64,000 bases of DNA, from NCBI RefSeq assembly GCF_023517775.1, contig NZ_CP082904.1, forward strand, positions 868,001-932,000. The letters run 5' to 3'. This DNA comes from Mixta hanseatica. GTDB lineage: Bacteria; Pseudomonadota; Gammaproteobacteria; Enterobacterales; Enterobacteriaceae. This document shows positions 19,901 to 30,056 of this stretch, piece by piece; position 1 is the stretch's first letter; each line of letters begins with the position of its first letter. The position numbers and the translations under genes were made by a program. Below the pieces are notes generated by a model that was not told where the DNA came from, did no database searches, and saw nothing but the letters and a program-made list of their open reading frames with translations.

Positions 19901-20683
19901 GGAAAACTTTCGCTCATAAAGACCGGAGACATTCGATGAAACGTGTACGGCAGCCAGCTTCCACTGCTTATCCTGGTTATCGTAAACAAATATGGGGCTG
20001 CCGCTATCGCCACCCTGGGTGCCAAGAGAAAGCGGCGTATCAAACGGGCTTTCAGGCAACCAATTGCTCCAGCGTAGCATGGAGTTAATATTTACCCCGT
20101 CAGCGGAAATGGTGCCTCCCGCTTTCCATTTATAAGCGCCGGCAAGCGGGAGTAGTTCGCTCCGATCTTCGCTAATTTGACCATGTTTACCTGCACCCAC
20201 CCGAACAAACCATGGAAAGCGGGATTTATCTTGCTCGTTGGCGATATCACTGGCACTGATATAGGTAATAGGCGCGACATCAGTAACGACTTTATTTAAC
20301 CGCGGGACGTGAAAGTCGATAACAGGATGGTCATTACGCTTAATCAAACGATAGGTGGCGGCATATTTTGCATTATTGCCCCACTTTACGGTTTTATAGC
20401 CGCCATTATGTCTTACGCCCGTGACATAAGAGGGAGAAATAAGCGTGGCATAGCCTGCATTATTCACCATACTTATATCGGGCATAGAAAAGGCCAGCCT
20501 TCCCGACAGCGTACCTTCTTTGCGATAGACAGGAATATTGCTCATGCCTGGGCGATATTTCCCCAGATTTTCGCCAAAGTCACGATAATCCTGAACATTA
20601 ATATCTTCGCGTAGAATAGCAGCATTAGCCGTGAGCGAAAGGATGGCGCTGCCCCAGCAAATGCGCCGCAGTAAAGGTTTCAT
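16985..20683 (-). CDS. S6-family serine protease autotransporter (SPATE/IgA protease-like)
   Basis: A 1232-residue type Va secreted protein. A signal peptide (MKPLLRRICWGSAILSLTAN) is followed by a trypsin-like S6 peptidase domain to about residue 270 with an intact triad: His92 in VRHNGGY, Asp135 in VVTDVAP and Ser227 in GDSGSP. A beta-helix passenger, a proline-rich linker (PAPPSPAPEVKPEPVPDPE region) and a C-terminal beta-barrel ending in VTF follow. The start at 20683 is preferred to 20689 for ribosome-site spacing. It is inserted between acnB and yacL, which are adjacent in E. coli. The substrate is unknown; adhesin or haem-related roles are also possible. Confidence 0.92.
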   Translation of the reverse strand: MKPLLRRICWGSAILSLTANAAILREDINVQDYRDFGENLGKYRPGMSNIPVYRKEGTLSGRLAFSMPDISMVNNAGYATLISPSYVTGVRHNGGYKTVKWGNNAKYAATYRLIKRNDHPVIDFHVPRLNKVVTDVAPITYISASDIANEQDKSRFPWFVRVGAGKHGQISEDRSELLPLAGAYKWKAGGTISADGVNINSMLRWSNWLPESPFDTPLSLGTQGGDSGSPIFVYDNQDKQWKLAAVHVSSNVSGLYERKFSASLMQDALINSVIAANSDPDVTDNHQEGNIHWRSAAIIQGANEWRWHGLDDSYASLAPSAASNEALDATKDLRFNGEGGTLILDHAINMGAGKLAFAADYLLRSADGENATWAGGGVEVEKDRSVRWQVNGLEGDALHKIGAGTLLINASGINKGALNLGDGTVILDQQADVHGEKQAFSSVTLVSGRATLRLNSADQLRSDQIQFGYRGGTLDLNGNDITFGEIKHNDDGARIVNHHASQQATVTLTSNQYAFLGKLGDKASADRLNLTFQPDNAIISRQLAGGAEVNHLSVKAGTLSLTGQRVLHAGNVYYSNDWDEKLYRASTLSIAPDAALTLGEHGNLTTNATLTGNARLNLYARSVLNGSVTLTDSDSVLYADISQRASTAGELASRIDADISGKGSLAKRGEGRLSLNGKVVAAGGITLDQGELVVNNSVSSPLQMAENTLLAGKGTLERVIMNRGATLFPARAQPEDKIGSTLRIKNLISNGDNTLVLNTRFSDGLTDRLLIDGDLQSTDDRPLMVSVNPHGHWSDSDLNHNGIADNHEGISLIQVGGKASANSVKLAGNYVARGAWAWGLYAFAPGKTNHDARLLEGSGDRFWDYRLQNIMLSENGNAIPAPPSPAPEVKPEPVPDPEIKPEPQPDADAGFQPQPTPETPVRPAVIPQVPAYISLPTAFLSFEENMLSLFKTHERDGSPFFVSGYKGSDRYHTAEDFRHYGYNFHSQYSGWMMGTRRTLVNTAQQIATLGLGVAWGELSMQPQARDGVSSSRFDTLNLSSLLTWQHGNGIRLSAPLGYTHFRGEVSTAMRGHVASPTAYSWHAGLEAEKNWQVGNHRFGPVAGLLYQHLHIHRLQDSDNASVTWQMQRTPLYSLGAAWRYQGYPSLVKQLNLGGSLRYIQRASHANQTRIGHGADGAAFRSGQGGNSLQLAAEMALKVTNNVKLTTQLQHQRRTEKEGINDWGMTGGMTVTF

Positions 20684-20689
20684 CAACAT

Positions 20690-21156
20690 ATCCTTATGTG
20701 TGAATTTATTAGCATCCTAATAATTAAATATAATGAGTCCGCTAAAAAATATTAGGTTACGCATAATAGAATAAGAGTCTGGTTATTTTAAATAAAGAGT
20801 TTGTAAACGGGGGGGGATATTATTTCTCTGAAGAAGTTATATCAGTTATGTCTTGAATTATGCTCACTAATTTTACCTGTGCGGCAGATACGGGGTTATT
20901 TAAAACGCTATTTCTCCTGGCATTAATACTATCATCTGCATGACACGCTTGCGCGGTAAGGGAGGTTCAACTCGCCAGCGATGCAACGGTATCGTAGGTC
21001 TGTCCGGGCGCATCCGGGAAAGCGGCTATTGAGGGCTTGCAGCAATAAATTCTGCCGCAAGCGCTGCTTTTCATCACCCAGGCTGCGATAATATGCGCTG
21101 TGCAGCCAGAAACGATCAAGTGAAACGGCGCGTGTATTGATGTTGAGGGCAGCAGA
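20690..21156. other. Divergent region upstream of the autotransporter, with an eight-G tract
   Basis: About 470 bases without a gene. It is AT-rich near the autotransporter and must hold its promoter and that of yacL. A run of eight G (C on the autotransporter strand) lies at 20809-20816, about 126 bases before its start. A CCTAATA/TATTAGG inverted repeat lies at about 20715-20755. Confidence 0.6.
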
Positions 21157-21519
21157 ATGGAATATGAGTTTTTACGTGACGTCACCAACCAGGTGAAGGT
21201 GCGGATGAGTATGGGCCATGAGGCGGTCGGCCACTGGTTCAATGAAGAAGTAAAAGGCGATATGGCGCTGCTGGATGAGGTTGAAGCGGCGGCGGCGCAG
21301 GTTAAAGGCAGCGAGAGAGAATGGCTGCATCAGGGACATGAATACCAACTTTCGCTGAATGGCGAAGAGGTGATGATCCGCGCTAACCAGCTTGCTTTTG
21401 ATACCGATGAGCTGGAAGAGGGCATGAGCTATTACGATGAGGAAAGCCTCTCGTTTTGCGGTATCGAAGACTTCCTGGCGGTGATTGCCGCCTACCGCGC
21501 TTTTATGCAGGGGCGCTGA
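21157..21519 (+). CDS. yacL: UPF0231 family protein YacL
   Basis: A 120-residue acidic cytoplasmic protein that closely matches E. coli YacL (opening [20 protein letters not shown], then [11 protein letters not shown] and [18 protein letters not shown]). No biochemical role is established for the family. In E. coli it directly follows acnB; here a protease autotransporter gene separates the two. It ends close to the convergent SDR gene. Confidence 0.95.
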   Translation: MEYEFLRDVTNQVKVRMSMGHEAVGHWFNEEVKGDMALLDEVEAAAAQVKGSEREWLHQGHEYQLSLNGEEVMIRANQLAFDTDELEEGMSYYDEESLSFCGIEDFLAVIAAYRAFMQGR

Positions 21520-21527
21520 GAAGAGCA

Positions 21528-21545
21528 GGGCAGCGCTTGCTGCCC
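21528..21545. terminator. Hairpin between convergent yacL and SDR genes
   Basis: GGGCAGC, loop GCTT, GCTGCCC is a perfect seven-pair stem between the two convergent stops. A T-run is lacking, so its strength is uncertain. Confidence 0.5.
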
Positions 21546-21551
21546 AGTAGA

Positions 21552-23900
<2,349 letters not shown>

Positions 23901-23901
23901 T

Positions 23902-25311
23902 TCAGGCTCCACTCTTTTGCATATTAGTTTTGGTTACCGGCCGTTTTTGTGGGATGAGATGATCCAGCACCATAATCACCGCCGGGGTAATCAGGGCGAT
24001 ATACATGTTGTTAATGCCGAACGGATCGCCTAACAGATACCACACTGAGGTCACCACGCAGGCGCCGATCAAGCCAGCATTAGCGCCGCGTGCGCTTTTA
24101 AAGAAGGGCAGATAAAAGGCCATCATCGCAACTACCGAGATCGACAGGCGAATGGCGCGGGTAAAGAAGGAAAGCTTAAGCACCTCCGGGACGAACAGCA
24201 CAAATATCAGCGGCAGGAAACCAATCGCCAGTGACAGCCAGCGGGTCATTTTGAACTCACGTTCCGGCGTAGGGTTGCGCATTGGGACATAGAAATCTTT
24301 CACAATCAGCGAGGCGATAGCCAACGCGACGGTGCTGACGCTGACGAAAATCGATGCGACCAGGGAGGTGGTGACAATACCCGCCAGCCAGGGGTTCATA
24401 TCCTGTAAAAAGACCGGCATAGCGTACAGGCTGTCGATATTCGGATGTAAAAATTTCGCGGCGACGCCGATAATCGCGATGGCGATAGCAATCGGCAGGC
24501 AGAACAGGAAGGCGATCCAGGTGGCGCGCTTAGCCGAGGCGGCATCTTTGGTCGAGGAGATAGCCTGAATAACAAACTGAGTGCAGAAAATAGAGCCGAT
24601 AGTGCCGATCAGCCAGGCAAAAATCGTGCTGGCGCCGATATGGCCATCCCAGGTCCAGTAAAAGTCCGGCATCTGTTGCACCATCGGCGAAATACCGCCG
24701 CTCATATGCAGCGCCACGCCCAGAATCACCAGAATGCCGAAGTATTTTATGCCGCTGTGCAGCAGCGTAACCCAGGCCATGCCTTTCATACCGCCAAAGG
24801 CAAAATAGAAGGTACTGACAATGGCGGTAATAAAAGCCGCTACCGGCAGGTTAACTTTCAATACGGTTGAGATGGCCGCCGCGCCGCTAACATAGTTGCC
24901 CACGTTAACCAGCAACAGGGCATAGATCATAATGATGGAGATAATGTTTTTGGTCGAGGTGCCGTACTTTTCCGCAATCGCGCCGGAAATGGTAATTTTG
25001 CCGGTGTTATAGATGCGTTTTACCAGCAGCAGGCCGAACAGCGGAAAGCCGATCGCCGCGCCAATTACCGACCATGAAGCGGCGAAACCGTTTTCAAAGG
25101 CGGCCTGCGCGGTGCCGATAGTGGACTTTGCGCCGATATATTCTGACATCAGCATCACACCTACGATAAATGCCGGCATCGCACGCGAGCCTTCCATAAA
25201 GTCCCCGCTGCTTTTACTACGCAGTCGCCAGGTCATCCAGGTGGTAAATAAAATATACGCGACCACAATTCCGATAATGATCAGCGTATCTACAGTCGTA
25301 AATTCTTTCAT
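23902..25311 (-). CDS. Sodium:solute symporter family transporter
   Basis: A 469-residue membrane protein of the SSS family with about thirteen hydrophobic segments. The region FMEGSRAMPAFIVGVMLMSEYIG and the FAFGGMKGMAWVT segment are typical of the family. Some SSS members carry sialic acid or other sugar acids. It is the first gene of the short operon that continues with the sialidase-like, YhcH-like and SDR genes, with a one-base gap to the next start. A terminator-like hairpin separates it from the upstream MFS gene. Confidence 0.88.
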   Translation of the reverse strand: MKEFTTVDTLIIIGIVVAYILFTTWMTWRLRSKSSGDFMEGSRAMPAFIVGVMLMSEYIGAKSTIGTAQAAFENGFAASWSVIGAAIGFPLFGLLLVKRIYNTGKITISGAIAEKYGTSTKNIISIIMIYALLLVNVGNYVSGAAAISTVLKVNLPVAAFITAIVSTFYFAFGGMKGMAWVTLLHSGIKYFGILVILGVALHMSGGISPMVQQMPDFYWTWDGHIGASTIFAWLIGTIGSIFCTQFVIQAISSTKDAASAKRATWIAFLFCLPIAIAIAIIGVAAKFLHPNIDSLYAMPVFLQDMNPWLAGIVTTSLVASIFVSVSTVALAIASLIVKDFYVPMRNPTPEREFKMTRWLSLAIGFLPLIFVLFVPEVLKLSFFTRAIRLSISVVAMMAFYLPFFKSARGANAGLIGACVVTSVWYLLGDPFGINNMYIALITPAVIMVLDHLIPQKRPVTKTNMQKSGA

Positions 25312-25325
25312 ATTGATATCTCAAT

Positions 25326-25364
25326 AAAAAACGCCAGGCTCTAGGGTTCCGGAACGCAGGCGTT
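25326..25364 (-). terminator. Terminator-like hairpin after the MFS gene
   Basis: On the minus strand AACGCC pairs with GGCGTT around an inner loop of about 23 bases and is followed by six T. It divides the minus-strand island into two transcription groups. Confidence 0.6.
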
Positions 25365-25371
25365 CAGGAAG

Positions 25372-26691
25372 TTAAGCTTGTCCCATCGATACTTGATGAG
25401 CCGTGGCGTTTTCTTCATCAGAGATGGGTTCGATTTTTCCCATAAGAAACAGGTAATTAAGGATCCCGACAACCACCAGCATGGCCGAAAATACCAGCGC
25501 CCAAGTGAAAGAACCTGTGGCGGCGACAATGGCGCCGGTGATAATAGGCCCAACTGCTCCACCCATATTTGAGACGGTGTTTTGTAGTCCTGCGACAACG
25601 GAAACGCTGTTTTTTGGCGCAACATCGCCTGGCAACGCCCAGACTTGGGAAGCGGCTACCGTAGTCCCGGATTTTGCTACGCAGAGCAAGAAGACGGTCA
25701 TAAAGACTGAGTCGGTAAAAGGCGCGAAGCCAATACAGAGCGCCATTAGCAGGCCGATAGTGAGAAACAGCTTACGCGTAGCAGTGAGAGACAATAATTT
25801 TTTATGAACAATGCGATCGGAAATCCAACCAGCCAGGACTTCGATAACCATGCCGCATAACAGGGGCAGGGCGGCTATCATTCCCATCTTGATAAAGTCC
25901 ATTCCTTTATCTTTTACCAGATAGGTCGGCAGCCAGGTGATAAAGAAGTAGGAGGTATAATTAATGGTAAAGAAGCCAATACACATTGCCCAGATATTGC
26001 GGTAGCGTAGTAGCCGGTACCATTTCATTGGGCGGATGCGCTTATCGCCATGCTTGCGTAGCTGGCCATCACGAATCAGGCTGATTTCTGTGCGGCTGAT
26101 ATGTTTATGTTCTTCAGGATTTTCCGCATAGATAAAATACCAGGCAATTACCCATAACAATCCGACGCTACCAATAACCAAAAAGGTTATACGCCAGTCA
26201 AACAGAGCGATCATCCAGACAATCAGCGGCATCGCCACGGCTCCACCAAACTTAGATGCGCTGTCGAACAGACCGGATACGGTGGCGCGCTCTTTATCAG
26301 GAAACCAGCGAGCAGCAATTCCGGCATTGCTGGGATAAGCCGCAGCCTCGCCCACTCCCAACGCAAGGCGCAACGCCAACAGTGATTTAAAGCCTGTTGC
26401 CAACCCCATTACGGAAGTTGCGATGGACCACCAGGCAACGGCAATACCTAATCCCTTTTTTTGGCCGAAGCGGTCTGCGAACCAACCTGCTGGGATTTGC
26501 AGCAGCGAGTATGACCAGAAGAAAGCCGCCATGATGAAGCCCATGAGTTCAGGGGTCAGGCTTAATTCATCGATAAGATGCGGTGCAGCCGCTGACAGCA
26601 CGGTGCGATCGATATAGTTAATGGCGATAGCCAGCCACATCAGGCCTGCTATCCACCAACGTATACGTGTGTTTCCAGCAACAGTATTCAT
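25372..26691 (-). CDS. MFS transporter, anion:cation symporter family
   Basis: A 439-residue protein with twelve hydrophobic segments. The opening WWIAGLMWLAIAINYIDRTV and the loop GWFADRFGQKKGL are typical of the ACS family (ExuT, GudP, GarP, L-threonate transporters), which import sugar acids with protons. The neighbours (hydroxyacid dehydrogenase, aldolase, sugar-acid kinase) fit a sugar-acid substrate. The ribosome site is weak. It lies 84 bases after the dehydrogenase gene and is followed by a terminator-like hairpin. Confidence 0.9.
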   Translation of the reverse strand: MNTVAGNTRIRWWIAGLMWLAIAINYIDRTVLSAAAPHLIDELSLTPELMGFIMAAFFWSYSLLQIPAGWFADRFGQKKGLGIAVAWWSIATSVMGLATGFKSLLALRLALGVGEAAAYPSNAGIAARWFPDKERATVSGLFDSASKFGGAVAMPLIVWMIALFDWRITFLVIGSVGLLWVIAWYFIYAENPEEHKHISRTEISLIRDGQLRKHGDKRIRPMKWYRLLRYRNIWAMCIGFFTINYTSYFFITWLPTYLVKDKGMDFIKMGMIAALPLLCGMVIEVLAGWISDRIVHKKLLSLTATRKLFLTIGLLMALCIGFAPFTDSVFMTVFLLCVAKSGTTVAASQVWALPGDVAPKNSVSVVAGLQNTVSNMGGAVGPIITGAIVAATGSFTWALVFSAMLVVVGILNYLFLMGKIEPISDEENATAHQVSMGQA

Positions 26692-26775
26692 AGTTTTAGC
26701 CCGGTACAGAGGATGTTATATGCAGGCGCGATTCCTGCTTTATTGGATGGGGCGGCAAATACACCCCTGGCTTAA

Positions 26776-27726
26776 TTACAAAGAATTCATGATGTTGACA
26801 GGAGGTTGTTGTTCTTTAACGCACTGTATAATTTGCTGTACGCAACGTTCGCCAATCGCGCCGATTGCCCCGTCGGTATACCCAGCGATATGAGAGGTGG
26901 GAATAAAATTATCCAACGAAAATAGCGGGTGCGTTTTCAGCGGCTCATGCGCAAAAACGTCTGCCGCAGCACCAGCGATCGTCTTGTTGCCTAGCGCCTG
27001 ATAAAGGTCATTTTCATTAACGATCCCTCCTCGGGAAACGTTAATCAGGAAGGCGGATTTTTTCATTTTATTGATACGGGCGGCGTCAAACAGGTTGTTG
27101 GTTTTATCAGTAAGCGGTGCATGTAGGGTGATAAAGTCGCTTTGTTGGGTGAGATCATCCAGTGAAACGAGGCGGATATTCTGTTCAGCAGCAAACTTTT
27201 CATCGGGATAAAAATCATAGGCAAGTACACGCATATTGAAGCCACGGGCGCGTAGGGCAACCTGTTTACCAATATTACCCAGGCCGATGATGCCAAGCGT
27301 TTTGCCATAAACGTCGGTAGTAAAAATACGGGGCCATTGGCCACTGCGCGTTCCGTTTGCCGCCTGTAGGATTTGTCGGGCAGCTGAAAGAATGAGTGCA
27401 AATGCAAAATCTGCTACGGCATGCTTATTAGCGTCAGGCACGTTAGTGACGTAGATCCCGCGCGTTCTGGTAGCCGTTAAATCGATATTATCGACGCCGA
27501 CGCCATGCTTGCAGATGATTTTCAACTGAGGCGCCTGAGCAAGTAAATCTTCATTTATTTCCGTAAATGCGACGATCATCGCCACGGTTTCAGCCAAATG
27601 GGGTTCCAGTGCGCTTAAGGGCGCGTCGGCGGGAAGCCTTATTAATTCAAAACCCTGCTGATGCAGCGTGACAATAGGTTCATCGTCATATTTTGCAAAA
27701 GAGGGAGAGGTACAGATCACTTTCAT
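26776..27726 (-). CDS. D-isomer-specific 2-hydroxyacid dehydrogenase (SerA-like)
   Basis: A 316-residue NAD-dependent dehydrogenase. The substrate domain includes GVDNIDLTAT, the Rossmann motif GLGNIGKQVALRA is near residue 152, the catalytic arginine is in NVSRGGIVNE and the catalytic histidine in SHIAGYTDGAIG. It is annotated phosphoglycerate dehydrogenase-like by resemblance, but it lacks regulatory C-terminal domains and is not likely to serve serine synthesis in this context. The ATG at 27726 has an AGGAGA site six bases upstream. Substrate is probably a 2-hydroxy or 2-oxo sugar acid. Confidence 0.9.
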   Translation of the reverse strand: MKVICTSPSFAKYDDEPIVTLHQQGFELIRLPADAPLSALEPHLAETVAMIVAFTEINEDLLAQAPQLKIICKHGVGVDNIDLTATRTRGIYVTNVPDANKHAVADFAFALILSAARQILQAANGTRSGQWPRIFTTDVYGKTLGIIGLGNIGKQVALRARGFNMRVLAYDFYPDEKFAAEQNIRLVSLDDLTQQSDFITLHAPLTDKTNNLFDAARINKMKKSAFLINVSRGGIVNENDLYQALGNKTIAGAAADVFAHEPLKTHPLFSLDNFIPTSHIAGYTDGAIGAIGERCVQQIIQCVKEQQPPVNIMNSL

Positions 27727-27776
27727 CTTGCGTCTCCTGTTATTAAAGAGAGCAGCAGCGCAGGGCTGCCGCAAAA

Positions 27777-28661
27777 TTAGCGAATGTACTGATTCACGAT
27801 CTGGCGGATGCGCTGCTCGTCTGCGGCGCTGAACCGCACCGCATAGCGGCTTTCGCCTACATCTTGTCCCATCAGCGCCAGCGCTTTTTTCACCGCGGCG
27901 GGTGAAAAGGCGACGTTGTAGAGATCGGTGCGCAGGCCGGTAACGTTCTCCTGCGCCTGTTGTGAAGCGGCGAGATCGCCCGCCTGGAAAGTACGCCAGA
28001 TAGCGTTAATTTCCTGCGGCGCGACGTTGGCCAGGCCAGAGATGCAGGCGGTGCAGCCTTCAACAAAGCCGCGGTGGATCAGCGAATCGGGCCCGTTCAA
28101 TACGGCGAAATTATCCATGCCCTGCGCCGCCTGGAGGAATGCGTTCAGGCTATCGTAGCTGCCGGCGCTGTCTTTAATGCCGATAATATTGGGATGCGCG
28201 GCCAGCGTGCGTACGGTCTCCGGCTGCAGCGTATTACCGGTGCGCGCCGGGATGTTATATAAGAACAGCGGGACCTCGAGCGCGTCCGCCACCGCACGGT
28301 AATGCCAGATCAGCTCTTCCTGTTTGAGCGGCACAAACCAGGGGGTAATAACCGAAACCGCATCAACGCCAAGCTGCGCCACCTGTTTACCAAGGCGTAT
28401 CGTTTCCCGCGTGGAAATCTCACCAATATGCGCCACCACCGGCGCCCGGCCAGCCGTTTCATCAACGCAGGTCTCAATGACCGCCAGCTTTTCCTGCTCG
28501 TTTAACACAAAAAATTCGCCGTTAGTGCCGCCACAAAAGATGCCGTTGCCTGCCTGTAGCTGACGGCGCACCTGCTGGCGCTGCGCCGTTGGCTTAAATG
28601 CGCCCTCGGTATCAAAGGTGGTGACAATCGCGGTTAATACGCCTTCAATTTTCTGTTTCAT
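27777..28661 (-). CDS. DapA/NanA-superfamily class I aldolase or dehydratase
   Basis: A 294-residue TIM-barrel enzyme. Visible family features are GGTNGEFFVL near residue 44, LYNIPARTG with the active tyrosine near residue 136, and the Schiff-base lysine in IIGIKDSAG near residue 164. The family includes dihydrodipicolinate synthase, N-acetylneuraminate lyase and 2-keto-3-deoxy sugar acid aldolases. The YNIPARTG form is unlike E. coli NanA, so true sialic acid lyase is doubtful; a 2-keto-3-deoxy acid aldolase is favoured by the neighbours. Confidence 0.88.
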   Translation of the reverse strand: MKQKIEGVLTAIVTTFDTEGAFKPTAQRQQVRRQLQAGNGIFCGGTNGEFFVLNEQEKLAVIETCVDETAGRAPVVAHIGEISTRETIRLGKQVAQLGVDAVSVITPWFVPLKQEELIWHYRAVADALEVPLFLYNIPARTGNTLQPETVRTLAAHPNIIGIKDSAGSYDSLNAFLQAAQGMDNFAVLNGPDSLIHRGFVEGCTACISGLANVAPQEINAIWRTFQAGDLAASQQAQENVTGLRTDLYNVAFSPAAVKKALALMGQDVGESRYAVRFSAADEQRIRQIVNQYIR

Positions 28662-28675
28662 TACTACCTCGTTAT

Positions 28676-29824
28676 TCAGGCCTGTTGGGTGGGGAACAGC
28701 GTTAAATAAATATCCCGCACCATGCTGGCGCTTACGGGAGCCGGGACATTTTTAATTAAACGCTGCACGTCCAACGCCGACTCCACCAGCTGCGGCAGCT
28801 GGTCAGCATTGATTCCCAGCTCATCAAGGCTGGCGGGAAGTTTTAGTCGGCGCACCAGCGCGGCGAAATAGTCCACCAGCGCGTGAGATTTTTCTTCAGC
28901 ATTCAGGGTGCGATCGGCATCAGGTAACAGGTCATACGCCTGAGCAAACTTACTGACCGCCGCCGGACGTACCGCGCGCATACAGGGCGCGAGCAGGATG
29001 GCATTAGCGACACCATGCGGCAGGTGATATTTGCCGCCCAACGGATAGGAAAGCGCATGCACCAGGTGCGTACCGGCATGGGCGATAGCGGCGCCGCCGT
29101 AATAAGAAGCCCACAGCATATCCAGGCGCGCCTGTAAGTTCTGCGGCTCGGCGACGCTGGTTTCCAGGCTGGCAAACAGCTTCTTCAGGCCAATCAGCGC
29201 GTAGTTATCGCTAACCGGATTGGCGACGGTGGCGGTAAAACATTCAATCAGATGGCACAGCGCGTCGATACCGGTAGAAGAAGCGATATGCGGCGGCATG
29301 CTGGTGGTCAATTCCGGCACCAGCGCCACGTAATCGGGCAACATGACCGGAGAGATAATCCCAACCTTCGTCTCTTGCTCCGGGATCGCCAGAATCGCAT
29401 TAGGCGTAGCTTCCGAGCCCGTTCCGGCCGTGGTCGGTATCAACAGAGAGGGCAGACGCGTCGTCGGTTTTTCTCCCGCCAGCAGCCGATCAAGCGTCGG
29501 CTCGCCGGGCATACACAGAACCGACAGCAGTTTGGCGACATCCAGCACGCTGCCGCCACCGATGCCAATGACCATTTCTACCTGGCGGCCATTCAGACTC
29601 TCCAGCTGTGCGGCGACATCATGCTGGCTCGGCTCCGGCGGTACGTTATCCAGAATAATCAAGCTGTCAGCCTGGCGCCGCAGCTGTTCTTTTAGCGTCG
29701 CAACGGCAGGAATGGCGCTGATATTTTTATCGGTTACCAGCAGCAGGCTGCGTCGATTCTGTATCAGGTAGCCGATATCGTTAAGCGCCTGAAAGCCGCT
29801 GATAAGGGTGCTATTGATATTCAT
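28676..29824 (-). CDS. Iron-containing alcohol dehydrogenase
   Basis: A 382-residue group III alcohol dehydrogenase. The NAD-binding motif GIGGGSVLDVAK is near residue 90, the TTAGTGSEAT motif near 135, and metal-binding histidines lie in DALCHLIECF and LPHGVANAIL. It may act on an aldehyde formed by the neighbouring aldolase, as lactaldehyde reductase does after fuculose cleavage. The ATG at 29824 gives the usual family length; its ribosome site is weak, and the frame also opens upstream at a TTG at 29896. It is the first gene of the minus-strand group. Confidence 0.88.
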   Translation of the reverse strand: MNINSTLISGFQALNDIGYLIQNRRSLLLVTDKNISAIPAVATLKEQLRRQADSLIILDNVPPEPSQHDVAAQLESLNGRQVEMVIGIGGGSVLDVAKLLSVLCMPGEPTLDRLLAGEKPTTRLPSLLIPTTAGTGSEATPNAILAIPEQETKVGIISPVMLPDYVALVPELTTSMPPHIASSTGIDALCHLIECFTATVANPVSDNYALIGLKKLFASLETSVAEPQNLQARLDMLWASYYGGAAIAHAGTHLVHALSYPLGGKYHLPHGVANAILLAPCMRAVRPAAVSKFAQAYDLLPDADRTLNAEEKSHALVDYFAALVRRLKLPASLDELGINADQLPQLVESALDVQRLIKNVPAPVSASMVRDIYLTLFPTQQA

Positions 29825-29917
29825 AAGGTGCGCTTTTTCTCCCCTAAAGCTGGATGATGATTTTATTTCTTCAGAAAAATGACGGCTGTTGGTCAATTTT
29901 ATAGGGGAAATCGCGTG

Positions 29918-29975
29918 TGATTAATTTGAAGTTGCTCGCGTTTAATCAATTGTGATTGAATATAATCATTAACGA
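29918..29975. promoter_or_regulatory. Candidate operator cluster between divergent groups
   Basis: TGATTAAT at 29918 and TTAATCA at 29942 form an inverted pair; TTAATCAATTGTGATTGAA at 29942-29960 is itself dyadic (AATCA, four bases, TGATT), and ATAATCATTAA follows at about 29962. Repeated TGATT/AATCA units in the divergent promoter region suit binding by the DeoR-type regulator encoded nearby. This is an inference from spacing and symmetry only. Confidence 0.5.
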
Positions 29976-30056
29976 GTTGGGTATTTACCTCCGCTGGAGG
30001 CTAAACCTTTAAACAGGATGGCGAGCGAAACGTAATGCAGCCAGCAAGGAGAATTT

